Source of the DNA: an uncultured Saprospiraceae bacterium
GTDB taxonomy: Bacteria > Bacteroidota > Bacteroidia > Chitinophagales > Saprospiraceae
Direction of reading: 5' to 3'
Length of the DNA stretch: 64,000 nucleotides
Assembly: GCA_938015595.1 (NCBI GenBank)
Contig: CALLPI010000001.1
Coordinates: forward strand, 124,001-188,000
Shown: positions 32,584 through 41,372 of the stretch, one piece after another
Layout of the letters: every line of letters starts with the position of its first letter
Position numbering within the stretch: the stretch's first letter is position 1
Made by a program: the position numbers and the translations under genes
The notes under the pieces: model-generated
The model's input: the letters and a program-made list of their open reading frames with translations, nothing else
Told to the model about the DNA's origin: nothing
Database searches by the model: none

Positions 32584-34299
32584 TCAGTCTTCTTCTCCGG
32601 CTTCTACTTCTTCCATGGGGCGCTTGTGCCATTCAATGCACTGCTCCAGCCCAAAGGTAGAAAGGCGGTTGTGATAAAAAAACAACAGGTGAAAACTATC
32701 GCTCACGATATCACCTTTTTTATTGAATTTCAGCGGTTTATCTACGTGATAGACGCCCAGGTTCTTGATGCCATGCTGCACGATTTCTTCTGGCGACCAT
32801 CGAATCTGCTCGGCTAGTTGGATGTCGCCTTCTTCGCACATAGCAATGAGGCGTTGTTGCAACTGCGCGATCACATCATAGAGCGTATCGCGCGGGAAGA
32901 TATAGTCTTCGCAAGGTAAGCGGAGGATGCCATAAAGGTCGAGGCGTTGGTTTTGACGTCGTAGGAGCTGAAAGGCGGCAAACGCGGTGAGGTGGCTGCT
33001 AAGTACTACATTATCTTTATGGTAGCGCTCTACGATATGCTCCGCCAGGATTTTGGTATATTCGCTTTCGCGCTGCAGGTCTTCAGTCACGGTATCGCCA
33101 TCGAGGAAGTATTCGCGCACGTCAATGAGGTTGCCATGCTGGTCGTAGCTGCGGCCTTCGGCATCTACCGGATTGCCCAGCACATCCATAGGCCTGCCGA
33201 AGGTCACAGTGATGTCGCTGCTTTGAGAAAAAAACTGCCAGGTAAACTTAAGCAGTTGTCTAAGATTGTAAAAGTCGTCTTGGCTGCGCATGTAGCGTTC
33301 TTTGCCGGCTTGGCGCAAGTGTTGCTCAATGAGAAACGGCGCCTCCAGTACAAAGTGGTAGCCCAGTATAGCCGGTACGATAAAGACTTTAGTAAGCTCT
33401 CCTCTTTGGTACAGCGCCCTTTGCGCCTCTACGGCAGTACCCAGTAGCCCCATTTTTAGCTTGGTTTCAAGGGCACCAGAGCGCGAGCGCGTCCCACCTG
33501 GAAAAAACAGGCTGTTGACGCCTCGCTGGATACTCAGGTTGGACATACTTTTGAGCGTTTCTAGGTAGATAGGATTCTTCTTGCGGCGGTCTACCCGATA
33601 GGCGCCGAGCCGGTTCATGAAGTAAGCAGCATATCCGGTATTGTACAGGTTTAGCCCGGCACCATAAGAGAAGGAAGGCAAGCCGGCAAAAGTATCCATG
33701 GCGTAGCCAATGAGGATGGAATCCAGGTTGCTAAAATGAGTAGGCGTCACCACCACTGTGCCTTTGTCAAAAAGACTGCGTACCACTTCCACATAGCCAG
33801 TCACCATCATGCGGTCTTGCAGGCGGTGTTTGCTGCCAAAGATGCTTCCGCCAGCGGCGGTGTTGAGCAGCCGGGTGAAGAAAAGGGTCAAAAAACGGCG
33901 GGCAAACAAAAACGTAGTCTTGCGAAAAGTACCCACAATCTCCTCTGCATAGCGATGCAGGATCAACCTGAGCAGCTCCTCGTTGTTGTGAGCAGCTTCT
34001 TCAGCGGGTTTATCCAGCGAGTGCTCCACGAGGCGCCTGCGGATGCGTCGCCAAAACTGCCGTTCGTTGGGCGGGTCCACCTTCCAGGGTTCTTCCTTGA
34101 TGCGAATGCGCTCCTGAAACACCGTCTTGGAAATCATATCCGTCACTTCGGCAGGCGAGTGCATGAGCAGGCGTTGCAGCGTAAACTGCTCTACCTCTGC
34201 CACAAACTGGCGCCGGTCTTCGCTGAGCTTGTAGATGGGCCAGTCCTCAATTTCGGGTTTGATATGTGGATAAATACGGCTACCTGACATGGCAAACAA
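32584..34299 (-). CDS. PlsB-like glycerol-3-phosphate/lysophosphatidate acyltransferase
   Basis: This 571-residue protein has the acyltransferase block I HFSNLDS (H-x4-D), block II-like GAYRVDRRKK and block III FFPGGTRSRSG. Length and flanking helical regions resemble PlsB/GPAT rather than short PlsC. It would acylate glycerol-3-phosphate or a related acceptor during phospholipid synthesis at the membrane. Block III normally reads FPEGTRS or VEGGRSR; here the glutamate is replaced by glycine, which I believe is common in Bacteroidota homologues but could not check. A second ATG at 34290 is equally possible. It lies between engB and the exonuclease. Confidence 0.88.
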   Translation of the reverse strand: MFAMSGSRIYPHIKPEIEDWPIYKLSEDRRQFVAEVEQFTLQRLLMHSPAEVTDMISKTVFQERIRIKEEPWKVDPPNERQFWRRIRRRLVEHSLDKPAEEAAHNNEELLRLILHRYAEEIVGTFRKTTFLFARRFLTLFFTRLLNTAAGGSIFGSKHRLQDRMMVTGYVEVVRSLFDKGTVVVTPTHFSNLDSILIGYAMDTFAGLPSFSYGAGLNLYNTGYAAYFMNRLGAYRVDRRKKNPIYLETLKSMSNLSIQRGVNSLFFPGGTRSRSGALETKLKMGLLGTAVEAQRALYQRGELTKVFIVPAILGYHFVLEAPFLIEQHLRQAGKERYMRSQDDFYNLRQLLKFTWQFFSQSSDITVTFGRPMDVLGNPVDAEGRSYDQHGNLIDVREYFLDGDTVTEDLQRESEYTKILAEHIVERYHKDNVVLSSHLTAFAAFQLLRRQNQRLDLYGILRLPCEDYIFPRDTLYDVIAQLQQRLIAMCEEGDIQLAEQIRWSPEEIVQHGIKNLGVYHVDKPLKFNKKGDIVSDSFHLLFFYHNRLSTFGLEQCIEWHKRPMEEVEAGEED

Positions 34300-34338
34300 T
34301 TTTTAGGGTACATATACAACCCTCAGCGCCTTCCCTTC

Positions 34339-34941
34339 TCATGGCTGGCATTGGGCACTAACTTGCGCAATAAACGCCAGCAATTCCTGCCGCCCGGTTC
34401 GCTTGATGGCTGAGCTGACAAACTCCTGCGGTAGCTGGTTCCAGTGCTCTAGCAGAGCAGCTCGTATGGCCGCCAGATTAGCTTCGAGCCTAGGGGCGCT
34501 CAAGCGGTCGGTTTTGGTGTAAACAATGACAAAGGGCAATTGCCGCTCGCCCAACCAATTGATGAACTCAATGTCGAGCGTCTGGGGCGGTATGTTGGCG
34601 TCAATGAGTACAAAAGTACAGGCCAACTGCTGGCGGCGCATCAAGTAGCCTTGGATCATGATCTCCCACTTTCGGCGGTTGGTCTTGGAGGTACGGGCAT
34701 AACCATAGCCGGGTAAGTCCACTAGATACCAGTCGTTGTTGATGAGGAAGAAGTTGATGGTTTGCGTTTTGCCGGGCTTGCCCGAGGTCAGCGCCAATTC
34801 TTTGCGCCCAGTGATAAGGTTGATCAAAGATGACTTGCCTACGTTGGAGCGTCCGATGAAGGCAAACTCGCAGCGAGTATCTTTGGGGCAGCTGCTCTCC
34901 GACGGAAAGCTGCCTTTGTACTCTGCTTGATAGATTTCCAT
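34339..34941 (-). CDS. engB: Ribosome biogenesis GTPase YihA/YsxC
   Basis: This 200-residue GTPase has G1 GRSNVGKSS, G3 DLPGYGYA, G4 TKTD and the family stretch GKTQTINFFLIN. The family assists 50S subunit assembly. Length is normal. It is the first gene of a probable engB-acyltransferase-exonuclease operon (gaps of 39 and 21 bp) and is divergent from the sensor kinase gene, with an 18-bp palindrome between the two. Confidence 0.96.
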   Translation of the reverse strand: MEIYQAEYKGSFPSESSCPKDTRCEFAFIGRSNVGKSSLINLITGRKELALTSGKPGKTQTINFFLINNDWYLVDLPGYGYARTSKTNRRKWEIMIQGYLMRRQQLACTFVLIDANIPPQTLDIEFINWLGERQLPFVIVYTKTDRLSAPRLEANLAAIRAALLEHWNQLPQEFVSSAIKRTGRQELLAFIAQVSAQCQP

Positions 34942-35029
34942 TTCGCTTCAACCATTTTCAACGCGGCAACCTACGCACGGCGTGTGGTATTTAGGATTGG
35001 CGCTGCGCTCAACAATATGCAAAGCTATT

Positions 35030-35047
35030 CACTTTTGTGCAAAAGTG
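35030..35047. promoter_or_regulatory. 18-bp perfect palindrome between engB and sensor kinase
   Basis: CACTTTTG-TG-CAAAAGTG is a perfect inverted repeat with a 2-bp spacer, lying between two divergent genes. This is a typical size for a dimeric regulator site, and the half-site contains TTTTG, so it might overlap promoters. No regulator can be assigned. Confidence 0.45.
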
Positions 35048-35180
35048 CGGCAAAATAGCAGGCTCAACAACAATACCTCATACTCTGCCAACGCTGGCGT
35101 CTGCTTTCACAGCATAATATGGTATGCTGAAAAACAAGCAGCCTCTTTCATTCGTTAACATTTGGTACGACAGCCGCCAA

Positions 35181-36731
35181 ATGAACAAGAAGTACATCTA
35201 TGCCGTCATCGGATTAATGAGCGCCGCCGTTATTGGCGTATTCTGGGTACAGATGGACCTGATCCGAACCGCCATCAAAGAAAATGAAGTCAAATTTGAC
35301 AAGGATGTCTTCGATGCGCTCAACTCCGCAGCGCTGCGCCTGGAAACTGAAGAAAAACTGGAAATCTTTAACCAGTACTTCAATGGGTTTGTAGCCAACT
35401 ATTATAACACCGGCGACACATTGGTCCAGGAAGTTGCCAACCCAGGCTCCATGCTTCAGGCCCCATACTTGCTCAGCATCCGCGGCGAGCAACTACTGGC
35501 ACAACTATCGCAGGATGTCCAATACGAACCCTGTGACTGCGCCAAGTGTGTCAAGGAGCGCAGCGAGAAATACCGCAATATGGTTTCTTTTGTTAGGCAA
35601 CAGGATGTACAGGCGCTGCCCCTGGCCGAACGTATCAAAAGAGAAAAACTGCGTAGCGTGCTCCAGCAAGAACTGGTCAACCACGGCATACAAATTCCCT
35701 ACCACTACGGCTTGTTTGCTTCGAGCAGCAACAGCTTCATCCTGGTGGATGATCGCTACGTGGTAGAGGAGTCCGGCCCCCGCGAGACCCTACCTGGCTA
35801 TGCTAACCTCTACAACTCTAAATATTTCGTGCATCTGTTTCCTAACGAGACGCCCGCACCGGGCCGCCTTTTTATTCACTTTCCTACGCGCTCCGAGTTT
35901 GTGGGGCGCAGCGTATTGCCCAACTTTATTGGTGCCCTGGTTTTCATACTCATTATCCTGTGTTGTTTTGGATATACCGTGCTGGTCATCTTCAATCAGA
36001 AAAAACTTTCGGAGATGAAGAACGACTTCATCAACAACATGACCCATGAGTTTAAAACGCCTATTGCCACCATCTCCCTGGCCGCCGATTCCATCAGTAA
36101 CCCCCTCATCAGCAGCAGCCCAGAGAAAGTGCAAAGATTTGCCAACATAATAAAACAGGAAAATAAGCGTATGAATAACCAGGTAGAGAAAGTATTGCAA
36201 ATGGCGCTCATTGACCGGCGCGAATTTGCGCTCCACCTGGCTGAGGTCAACCTACACGAAGTCATTCAGCAAGCGCTGGCCAACTTCAGCATACGGGTAG
36301 AGCAACGCCAGGGAACTCTGCTAAGCAAACTGGATGCTACCCAGCCCATAGTGCAGGGAGACGCCGCGCACATCGCTAATATCATCCACAACTTGCTGGA
36401 CAACGCTGAAAAGTATTCGCCCGAAAACCCGCATATCACCGTGCTGACGCAAAATGTGCAAGGCGGCGTAGAAGTAACCGTACAAGATAAAGGCATAGGC
36501 ATGACCAAAGAGGCTCGCAAACACATCTTCGACAAGTTCTATCGCGTGCATACCGGCGACGTCCACGACGTCAAGGGGTTTGGCCTCGGCCTTAGCTATG
36601 TGAAAGCCATCATCACCGCCCACAAGGGCGCCATAGACGTGAAGAGCGAGCCGGGTAAAGGCAGCAGTTTTACACTCTTTTTCCCCTTCGAGGTAGAAGC
36701 CAGTGCCAATAAATCACTGAAAATGAATTGA
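35181..36731 (+). CDS. Two-component sensor histidine kinase
   Basis: This 516-residue protein has TM1 (residues 6-26), a large extracytoplasmic sensor region, TM2 near 250-275, a HisKA domain with phospho-acceptor His289 in MTHEFKTP, and an HATPase domain with IIHNLLDNAEKYS, DKGIGM and GFGLGLSYV. It resembles RprX-type kinases of Bacteroidota. The sensor part contains a tight cysteine group CDCAKC (Cys118, Cys120, Cys123) that could bind metal or report redox state. The ATG at 35181 starts TM1 directly; the upstream extension to 35124 is not membrane-like. It is followed by its response regulator after 21 bp. Confidence 0.93.
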   Translation: MNKKYIYAVIGLMSAAVIGVFWVQMDLIRTAIKENEVKFDKDVFDALNSAALRLETEEKLEIFNQYFNGFVANYYNTGDTLVQEVANPGSMLQAPYLLSIRGEQLLAQLSQDVQYEPCDCAKCVKERSEKYRNMVSFVRQQDVQALPLAERIKREKLRSVLQQELVNHGIQIPYHYGLFASSSNSFILVDDRYVVEESGPRETLPGYANLYNSKYFVHLFPNETPAPGRLFIHFPTRSEFVGRSVLPNFIGALVFILIILCCFGYTVLVIFNQKKLSEMKNDFINNMTHEFKTPIATISLAADSISNPLISSSPEKVQRFANIIKQENKRMNNQVEKVLQMALIDRREFALHLAEVNLHEVIQQALANFSIRVEQRQGTLLSKLDATQPIVQGDAAHIANIIHNLLDNAEKYSPENPHITVLTQNVQGGVEVTVQDKGIGMTKEARKHIFDKFYRVHTGDVHDVKGFGLGLSYVKAIITAHKGAIDVKSEPGKGSSFTLFFPFEVEASANKSLKMN

Positions 36732-36752
36732 ATACTTGAAAAAATAAAACCA

Positions 36753-37475
36753 ATGACAAACAACCGGATACTACTGGTAGAAGACGATCAAAATTTTGGA
36801 GATGTATTGCGCTCTTACTTGGAAATGCATGGCTACAATGTAAAACTGGCCACCGACGGCCTCATGGGTGCTGAAATATTCAAAAAAGAGCAGTTCGACA
36901 TCTGCATCCTCGATGTTATGATGCCCAAGAAAGACGGCTTTACTCTTGGTAAGGAAATCCGCGACAGAGACCCTGATGTGCCCATCATCTTCCTGACTGC
37001 CAAAACCATGAAGGAAGACGTCATCAAGGGATTCAAACTGGGCGCCGACGACTACATCTCCAAGCCTTTCAATTCCGAAGAGCTCCTCTACCGCATACAG
37101 GCCATCCTCAAACGCTCCACTCCTAAAACTGACGCCAGAGACGAAATCAAAGAATTTACTATTGGCAGGTACCACTTCAATTACCCATTGCGCATACTTT
37201 CTTACAACCTGGGCGGCCCCGACGAAGAAAAGTTCAAACTCTCACCCAAAGAAGCCCAACTCCTGCGCATGTTTGCCCTGCACGTCAATGATATACTGCC
37301 CCGTGCTACCGCGCTCAGCGAAATCTGGGGCCAGGACGACTACTTCACCGCCCGCAGCATGGACGTGTTTATCACCAAGCTGCGCAAGTACCTGCGCCTG
37401 GACGAAAATATCGAAATCGTCAACATCCATGGCAACGGGTTTCAGTTGCTGGTCAAAGCCCAGGAAAAGGTGTAG
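36753..37475 (+). CDS. OmpR/PhoB-family response regulator (RprY-like)
   Basis: This 240-residue protein has a receiver domain with the acidic pair Glu10/Asp11, phospho-acceptor Asp54 in CILDVMMPKKDG and Lys in YISKPFN. A winged-helix DNA-binding domain follows (LSPKEAQLLRMFALHVND, SMDVFITKLRKYLRLDENIEIVNIHGNGFQL). It pairs with the kinase just upstream. Targets are unknown. Confidence 0.95.
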   Translation: MTNNRILLVEDDQNFGDVLRSYLEMHGYNVKLATDGLMGAEIFKKEQFDICILDVMMPKKDGFTLGKEIRDRDPDVPIIFLTAKTMKEDVIKGFKLGADDYISKPFNSEELLYRIQAILKRSTPKTDARDEIKEFTIGRYHFNYPLRILSYNLGGPDEEKFKLSPKEAQLLRMFALHVNDILPRATALSEIWGQDDYFTARSMDVFITKLRKYLRLDENIEIVNIHGNGFQLLVKAQEKV

Positions 37476-37654
37476 CTGTGTCTCGCCTCATCCCAAAACA
37501 TTGGTACCTGATGGAGCTGTCACGGATGTACAAATGACCTCTGATACCCGCGCCCATCGTCGAAAGCTTGCAAGTAGGAGTAGATGGCGCCCATCTCAAA
37601 TCAGGTACTTGGCAGGTTCCTCCTCACCCAAACTTGCACTCGTTTTAATACCCC

Positions 37655-37684
37655 ACTCGCACACCGTTCACTCCTCGTGCGAGT
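37655..37684. other. Inverted repeat in the 294-bp gap after the response regulator
   Basis: ACTCGCAC (37655-37662) and GTGCGAGT (37677-37684) are perfect 8-bp inverted repeats with a 14-nt loop and no following T-run. The rest of the gap (37476-37744) holds no gene I can support. Confidence 0.4.
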
Positions 37685-37744
37685 CATCCTGCAGAGTTTC
37701 GTTTAGCCAGCGAATACAGTACCCCAAAAAAAGACAATAACCTT

Positions 37745-37752
37745 TACTTTTG
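37745..37752 (+). promoter_or_regulatory. -7 box upstream of the ArnT-like gene
   Basis: TACTTTTG matches TAnnTTTG and sits 17 nt before the predicted TTG start at 37770, which implies a leader of only about 10 nt. This supports the TTG start over any later ATG. Confidence 0.5.
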
Positions 37753-37769
37753 CTGTCAAAACACTGCAC

Positions 37770-39431
37770 TTGCCTACACAAGACCGACACTACGCCTGGG
37801 GCATAGCTCTGCTAGGAGCGCTGTTCTTCTTGCCCTTCTTAGGCGGAGTACACCTTTTTGACTGGGACGAAATCAACTTTGCCGAAGCTGCCCGTGAGAT
37901 GCTGGTACGCGACGACTACCTACGGGTGCACATCAATTTTCAGCCCTTTTGGGAGAAACCACCTTTTTTCTTCTGGCTGCAAGCGCTGGCTATGCGCGCG
38001 TTAGGTGTAGGCGAGTATGCGGCTCGCTTGCCCAATGCCATTTGTGGCATTATCACGTTGGTGGCGTTGTTTCTCATCGGTAGGCGCCTGCACTCCGCCA
38101 GGTTGGGGCTATACTGGGCTGGGGCTTACTTGGGCTCTGTATTGCCGTTTTTGTATTTCAAGTCTGGTATTATTGACCCCTGGTTCAACCTGTTCATTTT
38201 CTTGGGATTGTACTATTTCGTGCAAGGTTATTGGAATAGCCAGGAAGCCCGGGCTGGCTGTGCGTGGCGGCAGGTGGCGGTAGGGGGGCTGTACATTGGG
38301 CTGGGCATGCTCACCAAAGGCCCGGTGGCGCTTTTGGTAGTTGGGCTGGTCATAGCCGTGTATCAGGCGGTGTATGGCCGGTTTCGGCTCTTGGTGAGTG
38401 TAGGGCAATTCATGGGCTTTTTGCTAGCTTCGCTGGTGGTAGGCGCTGCCTGGCTGGGGCTGGAAACCTGGAAAAACGGCGATTGGTTTGTACGCGAGTT
38501 TTTTGCCTATCAATACCGCCTGTTTAGCACGCCCGATGCAGGGCACAAGGGCTTTCCGGGCTATCACGCCGTAGTATTGCTGCTGGGTTGCTTTCCGTTT
38601 TCCGTTTTTGCTGTGCGCGCCTTGTGGCGGGCACCCGACACGCCGTCTGCACAGGCTAATGACTTTTTGCGTTGGATGAAGATATTATTTTGGGTGGTGC
38701 TCATTCTGTTTTCTGTGGTGCAGTCCAAAATTGTGCACTACTCATCACTGGCTTATTTCCCCATTACTTATCTGGCAGCATATACTTGGGAGAACGTCTA
38801 TCAAGGCCAGCTATCCCTATCAGGCTGGATGAAGGCACTGCTATGGGGTATTGGCAGCCTCTGGATACTGGTTTGTGTTGCGCTGCCAGTACTGGGGCTT
38901 CACCCCGAACTTATACACCCTTGGCTGCAAGACCCCTTTGCACAGGCCAACCTGGAGGCGGAGGTGTACTGGAGCGGGTGGGAGTTTCTTCCAGGATTGG
39001 TGTTGTTGGCGGTGCTCATAGGCTTTACGTATCTGAACAAACGAGGGCGCTATGCGAAAGCCTACGCTGCACTTTCGCTGGGCGGAGCAGTATTTGTATG
39101 GCTAGCATTGGTGTTTTACGTCAAGCGGGTAGAGGGCTATTCCCAGCGGGCAGCAGTGGAGTTTTGCAAGCAGCGGGCACAGGAGGACTGCTACATCGTG
39201 ACGTACGCCTACAAGTCTTACGCGCACTTGTTCTATGCAGCCAAACAACCGCCCACTGACGTACGCAGCTACGACAAAGAATGGCTGTTGCACGGCCAGG
39301 ATGTGGATAAAGCAGTGTATGTCATGTCTAAAATACACCGCGCCTCCGAGTTGGAAGCCATGCCGCATCTGGAAAAAATCGGTGCCCGAAACGGATTCGT
39401 GTTCTTCCGTCGAAAAGACTTGGCTCACTGA
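37770..39431 (+). CDS. ArnT-like membrane glycosyltransferase (GT39/GT83-type)
   Basis: This 553-residue polytopic protein has an acidic motif right after the first membrane helix, LFDWDEINFAEAAREM, the catalytic signature of ArnT/PMT-type transferases that use lipid-phosphate sugars. GVGEYAARLPNAI and LTKGPVALLV support the family. It should add a sugar from a polyprenyl-phosphate donor on the periplasmic face. The first in-frame ATG would cut into the catalytic motif, so I take the TTG at 37770, which a nearby -7 box supports. xseA follows after 22 bp. Confidence 0.88.
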   Translation: MPTQDRHYAWGIALLGALFFLPFLGGVHLFDWDEINFAEAAREMLVRDDYLRVHINFQPFWEKPPFFFWLQALAMRALGVGEYAARLPNAICGIITLVALFLIGRRLHSARLGLYWAGAYLGSVLPFLYFKSGIIDPWFNLFIFLGLYYFVQGYWNSQEARAGCAWRQVAVGGLYIGLGMLTKGPVALLVVGLVIAVYQAVYGRFRLLVSVGQFMGFLLASLVVGAAWLGLETWKNGDWFVREFFAYQYRLFSTPDAGHKGFPGYHAVVLLLGCFPFSVFAVRALWRAPDTPSAQANDFLRWMKILFWVVLILFSVVQSKIVHYSSLAYFPITYLAAYTWENVYQGQLSLSGWMKALLWGIGSLWILVCVALPVLGLHPELIHPWLQDPFAQANLEAEVYWSGWEFLPGLVLLAVLIGFTYLNKRGRYAKAYAALSLGGAVFVWLALVFYVKRVEGYSQRAAVEFCKQRAQEDCYIVTYAYKSYAHLFYAAKQPPTDVRSYDKEWLLHGQDVDKAVYVMSKIHRASELEAMPHLEKIGARNGFVFFRRKDLAH

Positions 39432-39453
39432 TACGCTCAAACTCGTAATCGCC

Positions 39454-40713
39454 ATGCGCGCTCAACAAGCCGTCACGCTGTTTCAACTGCAAGAACACAT
39501 CCGCCGGGTGCTGGCGCTCAACCTACCCGACGCCCTGTGGATTGAAGCGGAAATAGCACAGGTAAGCCTAGCACGAGGGCACTATTTCCTTTCTCTCGTG
39601 CAAAAAGACGCCGACAACTCAGAACCCCGAGCTGCCGCCGAGGCTGTGATATGGCAGAGCCCAATGGCTACTATACGCCAAAAACTTGGCCCAACAACGC
39701 TCAGCGACCTTCTCCACGAAGGTGTCCAGTTGCGCTTCAAGGCTCATGTGGACTACCACGAGCGCTACGGCCTCAAACTCATCATAGAAGACATAGACCC
39801 TGCCTATACCTACGGACTGCTGGAGTTGCAGCGCCGCGAAATACTAGAGCGCCTGCGCCGAGAGGGGCATCTGGAACGCAACGCCCTTGTGCCCTTGCCG
39901 CCCGTGTTGCAGCGCATCGCACTGGTGGCCTCAGAGCAAGCCGCTGGTCTGCAGGATTTTATACAGCACCTCGCACAAAATCCCTACGGCTATTGCTTCT
40001 ATTGGAAGCTTTTTCCAACGCTGGTACAAGGCCAACAAGCCGAGATAGAGATCACCAAGCGATTGGCAGAAATTGCTCGGCGTAAGGCAGACTTCGACTG
40101 CATCATCTTATTGCGAGGAGGCGGCTCGCGCCTTGACCTCAGCGCTTTCGACAGCTACGCCATTGCCAAGGCCATAGCCGAGCATCCGCTGCCTGTGCTC
40201 ACCGGTATTGGTCACGAAACCGACGAATCCCTCGCCGACCTTTGTGCCCATACCTCCCTGAAAACCCCCACAGCAGCAGCGGAGTTTCTCATCCATCGGC
40301 ATTTGCATTTTGAAAGCGAACTGCTCGGCCTGGCTCGTGCATACCAGTCAGAAGCTCGTCAGGTAGTTCGTCAACATCAAGCTGATGTTGAGCAACTCCA
40401 ACAGTTGGCGCTACGCCATTGCCAGTACATCCTTCAGCAACAAACCTATGCCCTGACAATGGCCCAAGCTCAGGCAAAACAACTCCTCGAGGGTACACTG
40501 CAACGCCACGTGCAGCAGTTGGAAGCCTGGAATAACCTGAGCCTGCAACTGCATCCGAGTACCACGCTGCAACGAGGCTTCACACTCACCACAAAGGATG
40601 GCCAATCTGTGACACACAGTAGTCAACTCCAACCCGGCGACCTGCTGCACACCTTGTTTCAGGATGGTGTAGTTGCCAGCCAGGTAACTCAAGTAAATCC
40701 AGATAAGATATGA
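39454..40713 (+). CDS. xseA: Exodeoxyribonuclease VII large subunit
   Basis: This 419-residue protein has the N-terminal OB-fold (VTLFQLQEHIRRVLALNLPDALWIEAEIAQ), the catalytic region ILLRGGGSRLDLSAFDSYAIAKAI, GIGHETDESLADLCAHTSLKTPTAAAEFLI, and a Gln-rich coiled coil towards the C-terminus (about residues 295-370). ExoVII degrades single-stranded DNA in both directions. The ATG at 39454 aligns with the family start; the open frame upstream overlaps the previous gene and is not conserved. It overlaps xseB by 4 bp. Confidence 0.96.
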   Translation: MRAQQAVTLFQLQEHIRRVLALNLPDALWIEAEIAQVSLARGHYFLSLVQKDADNSEPRAAAEAVIWQSPMATIRQKLGPTTLSDLLHEGVQLRFKAHVDYHERYGLKLIIEDIDPAYTYGLLELQRREILERLRREGHLERNALVPLPPVLQRIALVASEQAAGLQDFIQHLAQNPYGYCFYWKLFPTLVQGQQAEIEITKRLAEIARRKADFDCIILLRGGGSRLDLSAFDSYAIAKAIAEHPLPVLTGIGHETDESLADLCAHTSLKTPTAAAEFLIHRHLHFESELLGLARAYQSEARQVVRQHQADVEQLQQLALRHCQYILQQQTYALTMAQAQAKQLLEGTLQRHVQQLEAWNNLSLQLHPSTTLQRGFTLTTKDGQSVTHSSQLQPGDLLHTLFQDGVVASQVTQVNPDKI

Positions 40714-40904
40714 AAAGAACTGCCTTCTCCTATGAAGACGCCATGGCCGAACTCCGCCAAATTTTGCAACAATTGCAGCAGGGGCAGGTCAATATGGATC
40801 AACTAGCACAGCAGGCGCGCCGTGCTGCCGAACTCATCCGCCAGTGCCAGGAACACCTGCGTCGCACACAAGAAGAGGTAGATGCCTTGTTCCCTGAAGG
40901 ATAA
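40710..40904 (+). CDS. xseB: Exodeoxyribonuclease VII small subunit
   Basis: This 64-residue helical protein matches XseB (FSYEDAMAELRQILQQLQQGQVNMDQL ... LIRQCQEHL). It stabilises the XseA subunit. The start overlaps the xseA stop (ATGA), indicating coupled translation. Confidence 0.93.
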   Translation: MKRTAFSYEDAMAELRQILQQLQQGQVNMDQLAQQARRAAELIRQCQEHLRRTQEEVDALFPEG

Positions 40905-40917
40905 TCTCTTACCTTTG
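40887..40917 (+). promoter_or_regulatory. Promoter of the c-type cytochrome gene
   Basis: TTG (40887-40889), a 20-base spacer and TACCTTTG (40910-40917) give good Bacteroidota promoter geometry. It starts inside the 3' end of xseB and would initiate about 20 nt before the ATG at 40947. Confidence 0.6.
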
Positions 40918-40946
40918 CTATCGAACTAAAATGCTGCCTGACAAAT

Positions 40947-41372
40947 ATGCTAAAACACAACCTTCGCCTTGTACTCGCAGGCATCGGCATAGTAGCCGCT
41001 ATTTCTTGCCTGGCATTCGTTTTTCCAATAGCTGAGCAAAGTACTTCTGACAAGGATAGCGAACTCTCCTTGCTCATGCGCAACATGTACACCGACGCAG
41101 TCAACATGCGTACCGCTGTGAAAAAGCGCCAAAAGCCTGTACCTGCCGTGCCGCATGAGCAGATACTCACCGCGGCTGCTTCTGACCCCGCAAAGGTTGC
41201 TGCTCCGACCTATACCACTTTTGCGCAGGCTTATCTCAAAGCGCTCAAGGCACTGCAAGAAGGCACCCCTAAGCAGCGCCCGGCCTTGTACAAAGCGCTC
41301 ATAGATCAATGCATGGACTGCCACACCTCGTTTTGCCCAGGGCCGAAGATGCTCATCAAAAATCTGTATTGA
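40947..41372 (+). CDS. Exported mono-heme c-type cytochrome
   Basis: This 141-residue protein has an N-terminal signal or anchor (LRLVLAGIGIVAAISCLAFVF) and a single heme motif CMDCH close to the C-terminus, followed by TSFCPGPKMLIKNLY. A C-terminal heme in an alpha-helical protein resembles class II (cytochrome c' type) architecture. It would carry electrons or bind small gases in the periplasm; the partner is unknown. It converges on acpH with a 17-bp overlap. Confidence 0.82.
   Translation: MLKHNLRLVLAGIGIVAAISCLAFVFPIAEQSTSDKDSELSLLMRNMYTDAVNMRTAVKKRQKPVPAVPHEQILTAAASDPAKVAAPTYTTFAQAYLKALKALQEGTPKQRPALYKALIDQCMDCHTSFCPGPKMLIKNLY

Noticed and set aside
39681-39712. Possible sixth copy of the palindrome (AAAAACTTGGCCCAACAACG)
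   Set aside because: Only one arm-like stretch matches, there is no second arm or loop, and it lies inside the well-conserved xseA coding sequence.
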